From: Trichomonas tenax
Lineage: Eukaryota > Parabasalia > Trichomonadida > Trichomonadidae
Length of the DNA: 64,000 nucleotides
Assembly (NCBI GenBank): GCA_023091735.1
Contig: JALKBU010000102.1
Span: 21,513 to 85,512 of the forward strand
Direction of reading: 5' to 3'
Shown: one piece after another, positions 46,255 through 56,883 of the stretch
Layout: every line of letters begins with the position of its first letter
Position numbering within the stretch: the first letter of the stretch is position 1
Program-made: the position numbers and the translations under genes
Notes under the pieces: model-generated
What the model saw: the letters and a program-made list of their open reading frames with translations, nothing else
The model's database searches: none
Told to the model about the DNA's origin: nothing

Positions 46255-46921
46255 GCGAAACTCGTTTTTAACTCACTGGATTAACTTTTTGCTAAGTTAT
46301 TGAACCTCAATGTACAAAATCCTGTTGTGCATGATATATTAAAGAATTAGCCAACAAAGTCTATATTTCATTAAAATATTAGATATATTTTGCATCAAAA
46401 ACATTGATTTGCCATGATGTGCTTTACTCATCATAATATATTATATTACCATTGTATAGCATTTTTATACCGTAAAATAGGTTGTTGTCGATGATAAATA
46501 GGTAAATCTAATCACAAATATGCTTTTTTAGCTTTTTTTTGGAAAAAAAGTATTCCAATTGTTCACACATAAGCTTTGTATGTTATTCTCCCAAAAATAA
46601 TGATGATTCTTTTTTGCGCGGCTAAATTTGAAAAATTTATTATTTTGAGAAAAACTTAAGCGAAATACCCCAAGGAATTAACACAACTGACAACATGATG
46701 CATGCTGTAGAAACCGAGAATTCAGATGAAAGCCCTAACAAACCATCATTTGGCAATGATATTTTATTCCTTTGATCATAATTACATTTTCTTATCTAAT
46801 TTTTAATTTTTTATTACATTTTTAAAATATTTTTACATATGCACAACATAGGCTCTATGGTAGAGTTTTGTTAAAGTCGCACCACAGCAATTTATTTTCT
46901 GATTTTGTTTCAACATAAAAA

Positions 46922-48421
46922 ATGGAACTCAACATTGAAGAGTCAGCAAAAGGAGTTGGTTCGATGATAGCCAACGACACACTGTTCGATGTCTTCGACG
47001 ACCTCCAAACACTGCTTCATATCCTCTCCGCAGCAGATCTTGACGGAATTAAAGGATCTTACATACTCAAAAAACGCAAGAAGCACTACAAAGCAAACAA
47101 ACGATTCAAGATCTTCCGCTCGATGAACGTCGACTTCAAAGCAAGCAGTAACTCAGAAGTCAGCAAATTCTTCGAGTTTATTAAATCTATGTACATCTAT
47201 GTAGGTCGACTTCAAATGCAAGGCAATCAAGTCAATATTCAACTTCTGCAATGACGTCCGCAGTCAGTTTTCAGATGCACTCGAATTGAATTAGAAAATT
47301 TAGCTCGAGTTGGATCAACTCAAAAAAGAAATTTCTGAATCGAGAAATCGCTTTCAAGAGAAAAACAATGCAATCAGATCTTTTGAGTCAGAAGTTTCTC
47401 GTTTGAAAAGCGAAAATGACCGCCTTTATTCAGAGAATAGTCGTCTCTCATCTCTCATCAGAAGGAACGAAACAGCAATCAATGAAAAGCTGAACAAAGT
47501 TGCATCTATCATCGAATGTGCAAAATCTGCGAAATCATTTTCTTCTGCAAATTACATTACTTTGCTCAAATATTTATTGAAAGCTCTCAAGTCGGGTCTT
47601 TATCTTCCTTCAACAGAAAAAATGAAGATTCTCTTTGGTGCTAAAGACTTCGACAGCGTATATTCGTTCTTTGATAGTCTTTCATCACATGGCGATGCAG
47701 AATTAATTTCATTATGCTGCAAACTCGGACTGAGCGAAGTTCGCAATGAGAATGAATCCACATGTTTAATTATTGCATGTTACAAAGGAAATCTTAGACT
47801 TGCGAAATCACTTATCGAATGCGGCTGTAATCGTGATTGTGTCAACAAGTTTGGAAACAATGCTTTCTTCGAAGCTGCAGTAAAAGGCTATACAGATGTT
47901 GTTTGTTATCTTTGTTCTGTTGGATTCGACAAAAATTGGAAGGATAAATCTTATGGATTTAATGCAATCCTCATTGCATCGCAAGAAGGTCATCTTGACA
48001 CCGCCAAATATTTAGTTTCCATTGGCTGTGATGTTAACTAAAAAGTAAAAGTAATTCAAACTGCGGATATATGGCATCAAAGAATGGACATTTTAAAGTT
48101 CTGCATTCGAAAGGCTGTGGTATTGAGGTCAAAAATAGCTATGGTGATTCTTGCATTCACGCCGCTGCCGAAGAAAACAAAGTTGAAATTCTTGATTATC
48201 TTCTTTCAAAGGGAATTGATATCAATGAACGTGACTGGAGGAGTTCCACACCTCTTCATGAAGCTGTTAATAAATGCTGCTTTGAAGCAGCCGATTTTCT
48301 TATCAAACGCGGTGCGAAATTGAATCTAAACGACTATTACTACAAAACTCGTTTGGATATCGCGAAGTCCAAAATCGCAGATGATCTAAGATTCAAACGA
48401 ATTCTAGATTTTCTTGCTTAG
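46922..48421 (+). pseudogene. Broken ankyrin-repeat gene
   Basis: Three consecutive reading frames make one collinear protein of about 490 residues. Piece one (46922 to about 47205): MELNIEESAKGVGSM...FFEFIKSMYIYV. The reading then continues in another frame as VDFKCKAIKSIFNFC...DALELN, hits TAG (47292-47294), and two codons later a second TAG (47301-47303). It then runs through a coiled coil (LDQLKKEISESRNRF) and ankyrin repeats (ESTCLIIACYKGNLRLAKSL, NNAFFEAAVKGYTDVVCYL) to a TAA at 48041. Another shift by the A-run near 48040-48044 resumes with GYMASKNGHFKVL, DSCIHAAAEENKVEILDYL and SSTPLHEAVNKCCFEAADFL to 48421. Two frameshifts and two in-frame TAG codons make it non-functional unless the assembly is wrong. 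Confidence 0.75.
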
Positions 48422-48637
48422 TCTCATTCTATGCTGACTTTGATTAAGCATTTATACGAAAATACTCAATGTATCATGAATATCAATGTTTCTTATCATT
48501 AAAGTTCAACTTGTTATGAATTGCTCAATGAAGCATTCTGATTTTTTTTGATATAGTTTATAAATTTGATTTTGGATAATTTGATGATTATGAAAATTAA
48601 AATAATAAGATAAAAGCTTTATAAAAATATCTATATT

Positions 48638-50431
48638 CTATTTAGTTTGTGGTATCTCAGCATCTTTCTCGATTGATTCAATAATTTCACCACCAATAAC
48701 TTTAATTTGTTGAATAATATCTTCAACATCGAGTCTGAGATTGCCATCCTTATCCATACGCGCAAGATTCATGTTTTCTGGCTTCGCTTCTTTGACATCC
48801 TGCAAAGCAGCATCCAAGAAAGTAAGCCCAATCTTTGTTCCGCCGAATTCATCATACCATATTCTCATTACTGATCCATATCTCTCAGCAATCTCATCGA
48901 TGAGCATACGAACTGGATCGAAGCCAAACATAAGCTGGTCAATCTTTGGAGCAACGCCGTTTCCTGGAACATCATAATTTCCGTGATGTGAGCTCTTGGA
49001 GAAGAGATAGCGACCTGCAAATGGTCTCTCTTTGATGCTCGGAGTGATAACATAATGCCAGTTGAATTTGACTCTTGAGAACACGTTCTCGAGAAGCTCT
49101 CTATCTGTTTTAACGTTCAATTCGCGCCTCCTGATATACTCAAGACTATTTCTAGCAGCCCTGCGAAGGAATTTGATGATGAAAGCAGATGGACCGCGTT
49201 CTGTATATTCAGACTTTCTGCAGTAAGGAGCAACAACAACAAGTGGACGTCGATCTTCTCGAGGAAGGTCTGGATGTGCGCTTAATACTGAAAACACGTT
49301 CTGCTTTGATTCATCTAAATGATAAATCAAAGAAATGAATCTAACCAAAGCTGTGAAAGCATACTTTGGTGGAACAGTGTTCTCATAGATATACATCATA
49401 AGCAACTCGATAGCTTCATGAGAAAGAAGATTCGCTGCAACGCAATTACGACGGACCCAGCGAACAGCGGCACGAACAGCGATTGGAAATGATTCATATT
49501 TTGTTGCCATCGCATAAACATTCGCGTGCTGAAGTCTATCAACGCGCTCTAACATTTCAAGCTGCTTGCCATAGGCTGTGCCCATGAAGTCTGAAAGTTC
49601 GTTGTTGTGGATACCAACTGCACTGAAAACATATCCTCTGAAGAGAATATCGATGCCTGTTGGCGTTGTTCTTGATTCGATGTGAAGATTTTCGAGTGCT
49701 TTTTGAATTTGAAGGAATGCAGCAACTTTGAATGGAACAACTTCCTTATGTCTTGTCGGCCACGCTGAGAAGCCTTCTAATTTGATAATGATCTTAATAA
49801 CTTCTGGCGCTGTGCAATTATAATGTGATTTTTCTGAAACGAGAGAATATGGAAAAACTGATGTCTTACGCAAAAATGGAGAGATTGGGATAACATTTGA
49901 AACAGAAATAGTTAAATCGCGTAATGTTGTTAATTTAGTTGTTAATTCTTCAAATGCTGATTGTGGATTAGATTGAGGAATCTCCTGTCCTCCGACTTCG
50001 AAGATCGGATTGATGTCTCTTCGTATAAGTTTTACTGAAACTTTTGGATCGTAGTGAATTTGAAGGGCGAGAGTGGCTATTTCTGAAACAGGATCGTCAG
50101 ATTTGAGTGGAATTGCTTCGAGAAGAGCGCCATCTGTTGTGCTTCTCTGAATTTGTGACATATTATTCCAAAATGCTCTAAATTCAGGGGCATCTGGTGC
50201 TTTTGGATGCGGACCTCTGATGGCCTTGCCAGTGATATCTTCTTGAGGATCATAATTTATTCCAAAAACGAGTTTTTCTTTATTTAAAATTCGAATTTCA
50301 TTGATTTGTTTGCCGAAAGCTTTTGTTAAAATCCCAGAAATAGTCTCACTGTCCTCATCTTTCACTTTTTTGATTGTATTGACAATAAGAATATTATCAA
50401 ATATATCTTTAGGACGGGGCAGTGTTTCCAT
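48638..50431 (-). CDS. UTP22: Nrap/Utp22-like small-subunit processome protein, N-terminally short
   Basis: A 597-residue protein matching the C-terminal half of Nrap/NOL6/Utp22, a component of the U3 snoRNP processome that assembles 40S pre-ribosomes in the nucleolus. Recognisable blocks: PEFRAFWNNMSQIQRSTTDG, AVRAAVRWVRRNCVAANLLS, VPPKYAFTALVRFISLIYHL, DEFGGTKIGLTFLDAALQDV and NLRLDVEDIIQQIKVIGGEI. Family members are about 1000-1200 residues, so roughly 450 N-terminal residues, including the nucleotidyltransferase-like first domain, are missing; no upstream frame supplies them. I start at ATG 50431 because the in-frame ATG at 50458 overlaps a promoter motif copy. Ends in TAG. Confidence 0.8.
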   Translation of the reverse strand: METLPRPKDIFDNILIVNTIKKVKDEDSETISGILTKAFGKQINEIRILNKEKLVFGINYDPQEDITGKAIRGPHPKAPDAPEFRAFWNNMSQIQRSTTDGALLEAIPLKSDDPVSEIATLALQIHYDPKVSVKLIRRDINPIFEVGGQEIPQSNPQSAFEELTTKLTTLRDLTISVSNVIPISPFLRKTSVFPYSLVSEKSHYNCTAPEVIKIIIKLEGFSAWPTRHKEVVPFKVAAFLQIQKALENLHIESRTTPTGIDILFRGYVFSAVGIHNNELSDFMGTAYGKQLEMLERVDRLQHANVYAMATKYESFPIAVRAAVRWVRRNCVAANLLSHEAIELLMMYIYENTVPPKYAFTALVRFISLIYHLDESKQNVFSVLSAHPDLPREDRRPLVVVAPYCRKSEYTERGPSAFIIKFLRRAARNSLEYIRRRELNVKTDRELLENVFSRVKFNWHYVITPSIKERPFAGRYLFSKSSHHGNYDVPGNGVAPKIDQLMFGFDPVRMLIDEIAERYGSVMRIWYDEFGGTKIGLTFLDAALQDVKEAKPENMNLARMDKDGNLRLDVEDIIQQIKVIGGEIIESIEKDAEIPQTK

Positions 50432-50446
50432 TTTGTGCCTCCTTTG

Positions 50447-50704
50447 TTTACACGTCATTTTGAGACGTTATATGTCAAATAAATAAAATTTGAAAAATTT
50501 ACAAGTCATAATTTTAATTATTTGGCAAAAATATTTTTACATGACATTTTTGTATTTGTCAAATTTATAAAACATATGAAAATTTTACAAGTCATAAATA
50601 ATTTTACACGGCATTTTAATTTTTTATCTGCCAAATTTTAAAAATTTTAGAGCTTTACATGTTATAATTAATTTTACATGACATATTTATGTTTTATATG
50701 TCAA
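50447..50704 (-). promoter_or_regulatory. Eight-copy TTTACANGNCAT motif array upstream of the Utp22-like gene
   Basis: Copies (plus-strand orientation) start at 50447, 50498, 50536, 50584, 50603, 50654, 50673 and 50693, for example TTTACACGTCAT, TTTACATGACAT and TTTACAAGTCAT. Spacings are 51, 38, 48, 19, 51, 19 and 20. Between them stand TTTGGCAAA/TTTGTCAAA-type boxes (about 50521, 50556, 50628). The array covers the 270 bases before the start codon, consistent with clustered binding sites. Confidence 0.65.
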
Positions 50705-50994
50705 GTTCAAAAATTTTGATGATTTTTTCCTTATAGTTTCAGCAATAAGGGAATCATAATGAGCAAAACTTTTGTAGCTTCAGATAAGTGTTGTACAGCG
50801 GCACATAAACTTTTGAAACTCAAGATCACCTGATATATGTCAGACACATTTGATAAATTTTGGATGAAATTCATGATTCACGTCTCCAACTTGCTAGAAT
50901 AAATACCAATCGATGCACGAATTATACTGGCGAAGTTATGAAACATCTTCGATAAGGAAGAAATTTACTAAAATTTTCATCCAAAGGAATTTCC

Positions 50995-51003
50995 TCATTA
51001 TTA
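50995..51003 (+). promoter_or_regulatory. Inr-like initiator of the PPP phosphatase
   Basis: TCATTATTA, 17 bases before ATG 51021. It favours that start over the ATG at 50913. Confidence 0.55.
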
Positions 51004-51020
51004 TTTGTAGTAATTTCTAC

Positions 51021-52028
51021 ATGAGCGACACATCCACATACTATAAGGTAATAGAAGAGATCATAATGCTGATGAGTGCATCAACAAAGAGCCATTACAG
51101 AGACCTACAATCAATAAAGAACATCATCGAAGGCGTCACAAAAGTTTTTGCTAAAGAGCCTTCTTTCATTGAGGTGAATGGATCCTACACAGTTGCAGGA
51201 GATATCCATGGCAATATTGATTCCCTTCTCCGCATCTTCTCAAAGAATGGATATCTAGATTCACAAAAGTACATCTTTCTTGGTGATTATGTCGACAGAG
51301 GTTCCAATTCAATGGAAGTTCTTATGATACTGTTCGCTTTCAAGCTTTGTTTCCCGAAGAATCTTATTTTGATCAGAGGAAACCATGAATCACGATCCAT
51401 GACAAAGCATAATGGATTCCTTGCTGAATGCAGAAGGTATTTCAACCATGAAATATATCTATTACTTATGATTGCATTCGATAATTTGCCACTTGGTGTT
51501 ATCCTCAATGATAAGATTCTTTGCGTTCACGGAGGAATTCCACGCAACATCAGCAGTCGTGAAGAGTTACTTGCCATCGAGAAAACGAATGGCGAAGGTT
51601 GTACAGATGTTGTTAGCGATATCCTGTGGAGTGATCCAACTGCAAACGATGAATTAGTTGGACCAAGTCGAAGAGGAGCTGGACACATCTTTGGACACAA
51701 GGAAACGAAGAAGTTTCTTGAGGACTTAAAACTCATAATGATTGTTCGTGGTCACGAAGAATGCGAAGAAGGATATATGTTTCCTTTCGCCTCTGATCAT
51801 TGCATTGTTACTGTTTTCAGTTCCGCAAACTATGAAAATGATAGCAACAGTGCTGGCATTCTTAAATTCGATGAACCTTCTTCATCATATGATATTATTA
51901 CATTTCCACCATCAGAAAACATTTCAAATTATGTACTTCCAAAATGCGTTATGGGACAAAGCAACAACTCTCCAGAGCTTGAAATGTGCCACTATGTTGA
52001 CCATGATTTAACTGATCTTCTTGTTTAA
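51021..52028 (+). CDS. PPP-family serine/threonine phosphatase (PP1-like)
   Basis: A 335-residue protein, close to the catalytic-subunit length. All metal and phosphate-binding motifs are present: GDIHG (about 60-64), GDYVDRG (88-94), RGNHES (119-124), HGG in KILCVHGGIPRN, and RGHEEC. Downstream are the HIFGHK and FSSANYENDSNSAG segments typical of PP1-like enzymes. The two-metal active site is therefore intact and activity is expected. The C-terminal about 50 residues are family-divergent. The frame could begin at ATG 50913, adding 36 atypical residues, but the Inr lies downstream of it. Trichomonads have large PP1-like families, so no single orthologue is assigned. Confidence 0.9.
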   Translation: MSDTSTYYKVIEEIIMLMSASTKSHYRDLQSIKNIIEGVTKVFAKEPSFIEVNGSYTVAGDIHGNIDSLLRIFSKNGYLDSQKYIFLGDYVDRGSNSMEVLMILFAFKLCFPKNLILIRGNHESRSMTKHNGFLAECRRYFNHEIYLLLMIAFDNLPLGVILNDKILCVHGGIPRNISSREELLAIEKTNGEGCTDVVSDILWSDPTANDELVGPSRRGAGHIFGHKETKKFLEDLKLIMIVRGHEECEEGYMFPFASDHCIVTVFSSANYENDSNSAGILKFDEPSSSYDIITFPPSENISNYVLPKCVMGQSNNSPELEMCHYVDHDLTDLLV

Positions 52029-52441
52029 TTTTAAAAATTTTTTTATTTGAATCTAATCTCTATCATCGCATTTCAATATCAGTACAAAATGAAAACTTTG
52101 CATCATTCATGTTTGCGATCATCAGACCAAAGATTGTACTCTAAGAAATGAAAGATATGATTGAATCTTTTTCATATATGATCAAGGATATATTTACATT
52201 AATTATATCTTTTATGAGTGACTGCTTGATATAGTTTGATAGAAATCATTGAAATATGATGAGTACCTGATGTGATATAATGAAATGTATTAATTTATGA
52301 CATAAAAAATTTACGTGTCAAATAATAATTTTATCATGATCGGATAGAGATTTACCACAAGTTTATTGACAAAAAGTGAAATACAATAAATGATAAACTC
52401 ATACAACATAGAAATTTATAAAATTATTCCCGAAAATTTAG

Positions 52442-52450
52442 TCACTTTTT
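52442..52450 (+). promoter_or_regulatory. Inr-like initiator of the CDK gene
   Basis: TCACTTTTT, 22 bases before ATG 52473. A TTTACGTGTCAAAT element lies about 130 bases further upstream (52311-52324). The rest of 52029-52441 is featureless AT DNA. Confidence 0.55.
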
Positions 52451-52472
52451 TAAAAGCAACTTCCAGAAAAAG

Positions 52473-53501
52473 ATGCCGTCTAAGACCTTATCTGATAGAT
52501 ACGATCTTATCGACGGTATCAGCAGCGGCACATGCGGCGATGTTCTCAAAGCTCGCAATAGAAACACCGGTGAAATCGTCGCCGTTAAGCAGATAAAAAT
52601 CTTAAATCAGGACGTAGGCTTTCCTCCGAATTCACTCCAGGAGATTTCCATTCTCAGGAAACTAGATCATCCGAATATCGCAAAACTCATAGAGGTTTGC
52701 ACAGAAAAGCATCACGTTTATCTTGTTTTCAAGTATTATCAGTATGACATGTTTGGCCTTTTGTACTGTAATCCGTGGAAATTCACTGTGGACCACGTCC
52801 GCTGCTTCTCCCGGCAGCTGCTTTTGGGCGTAAAGGCCTGCCACGATAACAATATTCTTCATCGCGATTTAAAACCGGCGAATTTACTCGTAAACGCAGA
52901 GAACAATTTGCAAATAACAGATTTTGGTCTCGCAAATCCAAATCCGAAATGCAATACCGCAGGTGTTATCACAATTTGGTACAGACCACCTGAAATTTTG
53001 CTCGGCATGAAGGGATATGGAAAGGAAGTCGACATTTGGAGCGCGGGATGCATCATTTATGAAATGATCACCCGTGAAGTTTTATTCAGATCAGACGTCG
53101 ATACAGAAAACCAGCAGCTGCAGGCGATCTTCGGCATTGCTGGATTGCCGACACAGCAGTGGCCTGAATGGGTCAATTTACCAAACGCACAGATGTATAT
53201 TAATAATAGGAGATTTTTGACTCAAAATTTCAGAAATCACCTTCTCAGACGCTTATCGAAGGAATATGAACAGGCAATTCCTTTGATAGAAAGTATGCTT
53301 CATTTCAACCCAACACAGCGTGCAACAGTTGATCAGTGCTTACAGAATCCATTTCTCGCATCACCAAATGGAGAATTGGATCCTAAAAAGCTTCCTCCTA
53401 TCACAATTTTGGATTCTCATCAAAGCATTATTGTTCCAAAATTACCAGATCATTTACCACAAACGCAACCGAAAAGACCACCACCCGTTAAGCTTGTTTA
53501 A
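52473..53501 (+). CDS. Cyclin-dependent kinase (CMGC group)
   Basis: A 342-residue kinase with all catalytic elements: Gly loop GISSGTCGDV (15-24), Lys39 in VAVKQIK, a PSTAIRE-position helix reading PPNSLQEI, HRDLKPANLL, DFGLANPN and the CDK-type activation segment VITIWYRPPEILLG with a phosphorylatable Thr. DIWSAGCIIYEM and the CMGC insert follow, and the kinase fold ends near residue 300. The C-terminal about 40 residues are Pro-rich (PQTQPKRPPPVKLV). The DMFGLL hinge region and PPNSLQEI helix recall transcriptional CDKs (CDK9/CDK12 type) more than CDK1, but the subtype is uncertain. Cyclin partner unknown. Confidence 0.92.
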   Translation: MPSKTLSDRYDLIDGISSGTCGDVLKARNRNTGEIVAVKQIKILNQDVGFPPNSLQEISILRKLDHPNIAKLIEVCTEKHHVYLVFKYYQYDMFGLLYCNPWKFTVDHVRCFSRQLLLGVKACHDNNILHRDLKPANLLVNAENNLQITDFGLANPNPKCNTAGVITIWYRPPEILLGMKGYGKEVDIWSAGCIIYEMITREVLFRSDVDTENQQLQAIFGIAGLPTQQWPEWVNLPNAQMYINNRRFLTQNFRNHLLRRLSKEYEQAIPLIESMLHFNPTQRATVDQCLQNPFLASPNGELDPKKLPPITILDSHQSIIVPKLPDHLPQTQPKRPPPVKLV

Positions 53502-53872
53502 TTTTGCTTCTCTATTTTGTTATTTTTTCTCTTTGATATTAAATGTAATATTTCCGAATAGATTCATTCCCCTCACCAATGTCAATTGAATTATATCAGA
53601 TCATGAACAAAAATCATATTTTTTATTATTTCAAATTATAATATCGAATTTCGACTAACGATACTTGAAATTTAGTATGCTTTGAGTATTTCTGTAGAAT
53701 CTTTATATAGATATTGGCTGAAAATGGAATATTGGATTTTGATTGAAATAATATTTGGGAATTAAGAGATGTATGTTTGAGAAAAAGTGAGATTTAGGCT
53801 AATTAGAATATGGTGGAATGTTTAAAAAGATTTAGTAATAGACACTTTTTTTGTTCCGTTATTTATTAAAAA

Positions 53873-54490
53873 ATGGATTCTACAACGGAAGTCGAATATA
53901 AGAACATTCTTACATCACTTGGCCCGAAGCCTCTCGCTGACTGGGACGTGAATGTCAAGAATGGATACATCAAACGCTTAACAGATCCCGAGATAAGAAC
54001 ACAAGTTCTTGAAATATCAGGCGCAAATGCTCAAAGGAACTACATTACGATGCCCCGTGAACAGAATGACAAATTAGGCATAAATCTTCCAATTTTATCA
54101 CTTGTTGCAAAATATATTCAAAAGTTTTTCTACATTGATGTATTTGTTTTAGATGACACAAAGACGAAGAGGTTGTTTAGGATATCAAACACAGACATGA
54201 AGACTCATGTACAGCAATCTACAACTAAAATTCCTATGAAATTAGTTACAGGATGGAATAACATGACATTTGATATCTCTGACTTCGTGAGAAGTGCCTA
54301 TGGAACAAATTATGTTGAAACTTTAAGATTGACAATTTACGCAAATTGCAGACTCAGACGTGTTTACTTTAGCAACAAAGTCCTCAATGAAGATGACATT
54401 CCATCTCAATATCGTATTGTGCCTGTCTCACAAAATGAATCCTTAGAAGAAGAAAATGCATCAGAAGAGAAACAAGATGAACAAATATAA
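53873..54490 (+). CDS. CFAP20: Cilia/flagella-associated protein 20 homologue (Bug22 type)
   Basis: A 205-residue protein, near the usual about 193. Conserved CFAP20 blocks: LGINLPILSLVAKYIQKFFY, VLDDTKTKRLFRISN, IPMKLVTGWNNMTFDISDF, RSAYGTNYVETLRLTIYANC and RRVYFSNKVLNEDDIPSQY. CFAP20 is an axonemal inner-junction protein that ties A- and B-tubules, which fits a flagellated protist. The N-terminal about 50 residues are divergent, and an acidic tail of about 20 residues (EEENASEEKQDEQI) is extra. Start ATG 53873; the upstream box ACACTTTTTTTG may serve as Inr. Confidence 0.92.
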   Translation: MDSTTEVEYKNILTSLGPKPLADWDVNVKNGYIKRLTDPEIRTQVLEISGANAQRNYITMPREQNDKLGINLPILSLVAKYIQKFFYIDVFVLDDTKTKRLFRISNTDMKTHVQQSTTKIPMKLVTGWNNMTFDISDFVRSAYGTNYVETLRLTIYANCRLRRVYFSNKVLNEDDIPSQYRIVPVSQNESLEEENASEEKQDEQI

Positions 54491-55816
54491 TGGTATAGAA
54501 TGAGTTTTATTCATTCACATCATCACATTGGCTTATTGAATAATTACTCAAAATTAATTTGACTAATAATGATGAGCCTGCAACACCAATAGTTTCAGAT
54601 ATTCTCTTTTAATATTTTTTATGTATATCTCTTGATTCCTACATTTTTGAGACATTTATTGGTGAATTTATGCAAAAATAAGCATGTTCCTGTTTATAGC
54701 TTGCAAAATAGATATACTGTTTCATGCGCTTTTATGTTTTGATTATCAGAAGCAAATTAAAGTTGTTATTTTTCTTTCATATTTTAATTTTTTCTATTGG
54801 ACTATCATTATCAAGTTATTACGTGTTTTACTGTGTTTGCGTGACAAAGCAATGCTATGATACAGTGTTAAACACGATGTCAGCCATTGATATCAATTTT
54901 CACTAGTCAGATACGCATTTGTTGAACGTTGTTATGGAGAAAAGCTTCACACAGCGAATATCAATATATATTCATCGTTAAAACTCCCACTTCATAAAAA
55001 ATTAATTGAGAAATCTTTATACTTTTGAATTAGAACGTTGGTACTATGGTTATATAGACCACTATTGATGTGCGAAAGTGCAGTATATATCAAAATGGTC
55101 AGAAAACTGTCTAATTTTTCACAAAAATTGCTTTTTGAATCTAACGTCGTCAGCCTCTTTATTATGTTCTATAACTGATATATTGAAGCATTTCTCGATA
55201 TAAAGATTATGTACTTTTCATTTCAGGGTGTTAAAAAAATTAAAGATGAAAGAAATTCTTTGTTTATTGATGGGAGATAATTTTTGTTTGTAATTTTTCA
55301 CCTTTCAAAAAATGACTATGATGATATTTTGTTTTGATGTGTGTAGAGATTATTTTTAAACAAAATATTAAATCTAATTGAATTTTTTTTGAACATGTAA
55401 TCGAAAAAAATTACAGTCAAAAGAGTCACAAAAATGATAATTATTCGATACGTTCAATAATTGTTTGAATTCATACTTTTGATAGCGATTTTTGAGGCAA
55501 ATATTTTTTGAATCGATATTCAAACATCGCGATCGTTTATTATACTGCGATGAGTCTAAAAAGCAGAATTACAAAGAGTTGAAACCTGTTATAAAAAATT
55601 CCCCTCAAAAATCATGTTTCAATGTATTATGATAAAAATCTTTGTGGCGATGTCTGGAACAATATTCTTTAAATTTAATTAAATTTTCAAAGGTTTATCT
55701 AACGATTCAGTTCAGAATTTTCATTTTTCAAATTCATGTAAAAATCATGTCCAAAAGTAAGTGATAAAAATATTTTTCGGGATAATTTTTTGAAAAGTTC
55801 ATAGAAAAACTAAAAG
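54491..55816. other. 1.3-kb intergenic stretch
   Basis: No gene supported. Small palindromes occur (for example TTGAATCGATATTCAA near 55508 and CATCGC/GCGATG near 55525). A 60-codon frame at 54724 is hydrophobic, AT-driven and lacks an Inr. Confidence 0.5.
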
Positions 55817-55825
55817 TCATTTAAA
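55817..55825 (+). promoter_or_regulatory. Inr-like initiator of the kinase
   Basis: TCATTTAAA, immediately before ATG 55827. Confidence 0.55.
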
Positions 55826-55826
55826 A

Positions 55827-56780
55827 ATGGAATCTATCCCTGATTATGCTTCAAAGTATGACATTATACGACCTTTTGGAAACGGCGCATTCGGATATAT
55901 TGTTTTGGCAGTCTACAGGAGAACCAATGAACCAGTTGCCATCAAATTAATCAATCGAAATGATGTTATTAAAAAAGACATGCTGCAGTATGTGAATACT
56001 GAGCTGAGATTGCTAACGAGAATTGCACATCCAAGCTTCCTCAAAATCTACGAAATAATTTACGGAAAGGACTACATATACATTGTCATGGAATACATGC
56101 CTAATGGAAACCTCGCTGAGATAATGAGCGGAGGTTTGTGTTTCTCGTATAATGAAAAACTCAACATTTTGTACAAAAATCTGGAAGAAATTGAGTATTT
56201 TCATATGCGACAGATTGCCAATAGAGACATTAAGCCACAGAATATACTTTTCGATGAAAATTACAATCCCCAAATCATAGATCTCGGTCTTTCACATGAA
56301 TCAGCGAATATTTTGCAAACATCCAGCCGCATGCCAAATTATTTGGCGCCAGAGATAGTCAAGAACCAAACATGCAATGGATTCACTGCCGATATCTGGT
56401 CTTTCGGAATTACGGCTCATTGCATTATGACAAACAGAAACCCTATTAACTACACGAGTGAGTCCCAATATATTAAAGATATAAAGAATGAATGCTTGCG
56501 ATTGGAAAACCACTGCTATGGCCCTTTCAGACCCATTATAGATAAATGTTTGGAAGATGATCCAAGCAAAAGGCCAACAGCCACTGAGCTTCTCTAGGAT
56601 GTCAAAAATTTCATGGATGATGAGATTCCTCGCGCTTTCACACACAGTAACAAAGTTTTTCTTCCGAGAATTTCGACTCGCGGAGAAATCAAAAAGTGCA
56701 ACACAGGAGCAATTCCTTTGCTAGTTGGACCCACAAACAGACATCCGAGGTACCGCGCGCGTCTTTTTACACCTATATAG
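55827..56780 (+). pseudogene. CAMK-like protein kinase with in-frame TAG and altered HRD
   Basis: ATG 55827 follows an Inr (TCATTTAAA). The first 256 codons encode a nearly full kinase domain: GNGAFGYIVLA loop, AIKLI lysine, NTELRLL helix, RDIKPQNILF, IDLGLS, PNYLAPEIV, DIWSFGITAH and a final helix ending PSKRPTATELL. TAG follows at 56595-56597. The same frame then stays open for 60 more codons (DVKNFMDDEIPRAFTHSNKV...) to TAG at 56780, with protein-like composition, so I read the first TAG as a nonsense mutation. The catalytic-loop His is Asn (ANRDIKPQN), which by itself is tolerated in some kinases. A shortened but working kinase is possible, since the fold is almost complete. Confidence 0.6.
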
Positions 56781-56883
56781 AAATTTCTTTATCAATAAAA
56801 TGTTTTTTAACCATGTATTAACAACCAACCACTATTTTTATATAATTCTTTAAAAGGCTAAGAATTTAAAATCATTTTGTATA

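Noticed and set aside
46922..48041. Reassigned TAG = Gln genetic code
   Set aside because: Several intact genes (ends at 20677, 42936, 48638) stop at TAG, and the affected ankyrin gene also has frameshifts.
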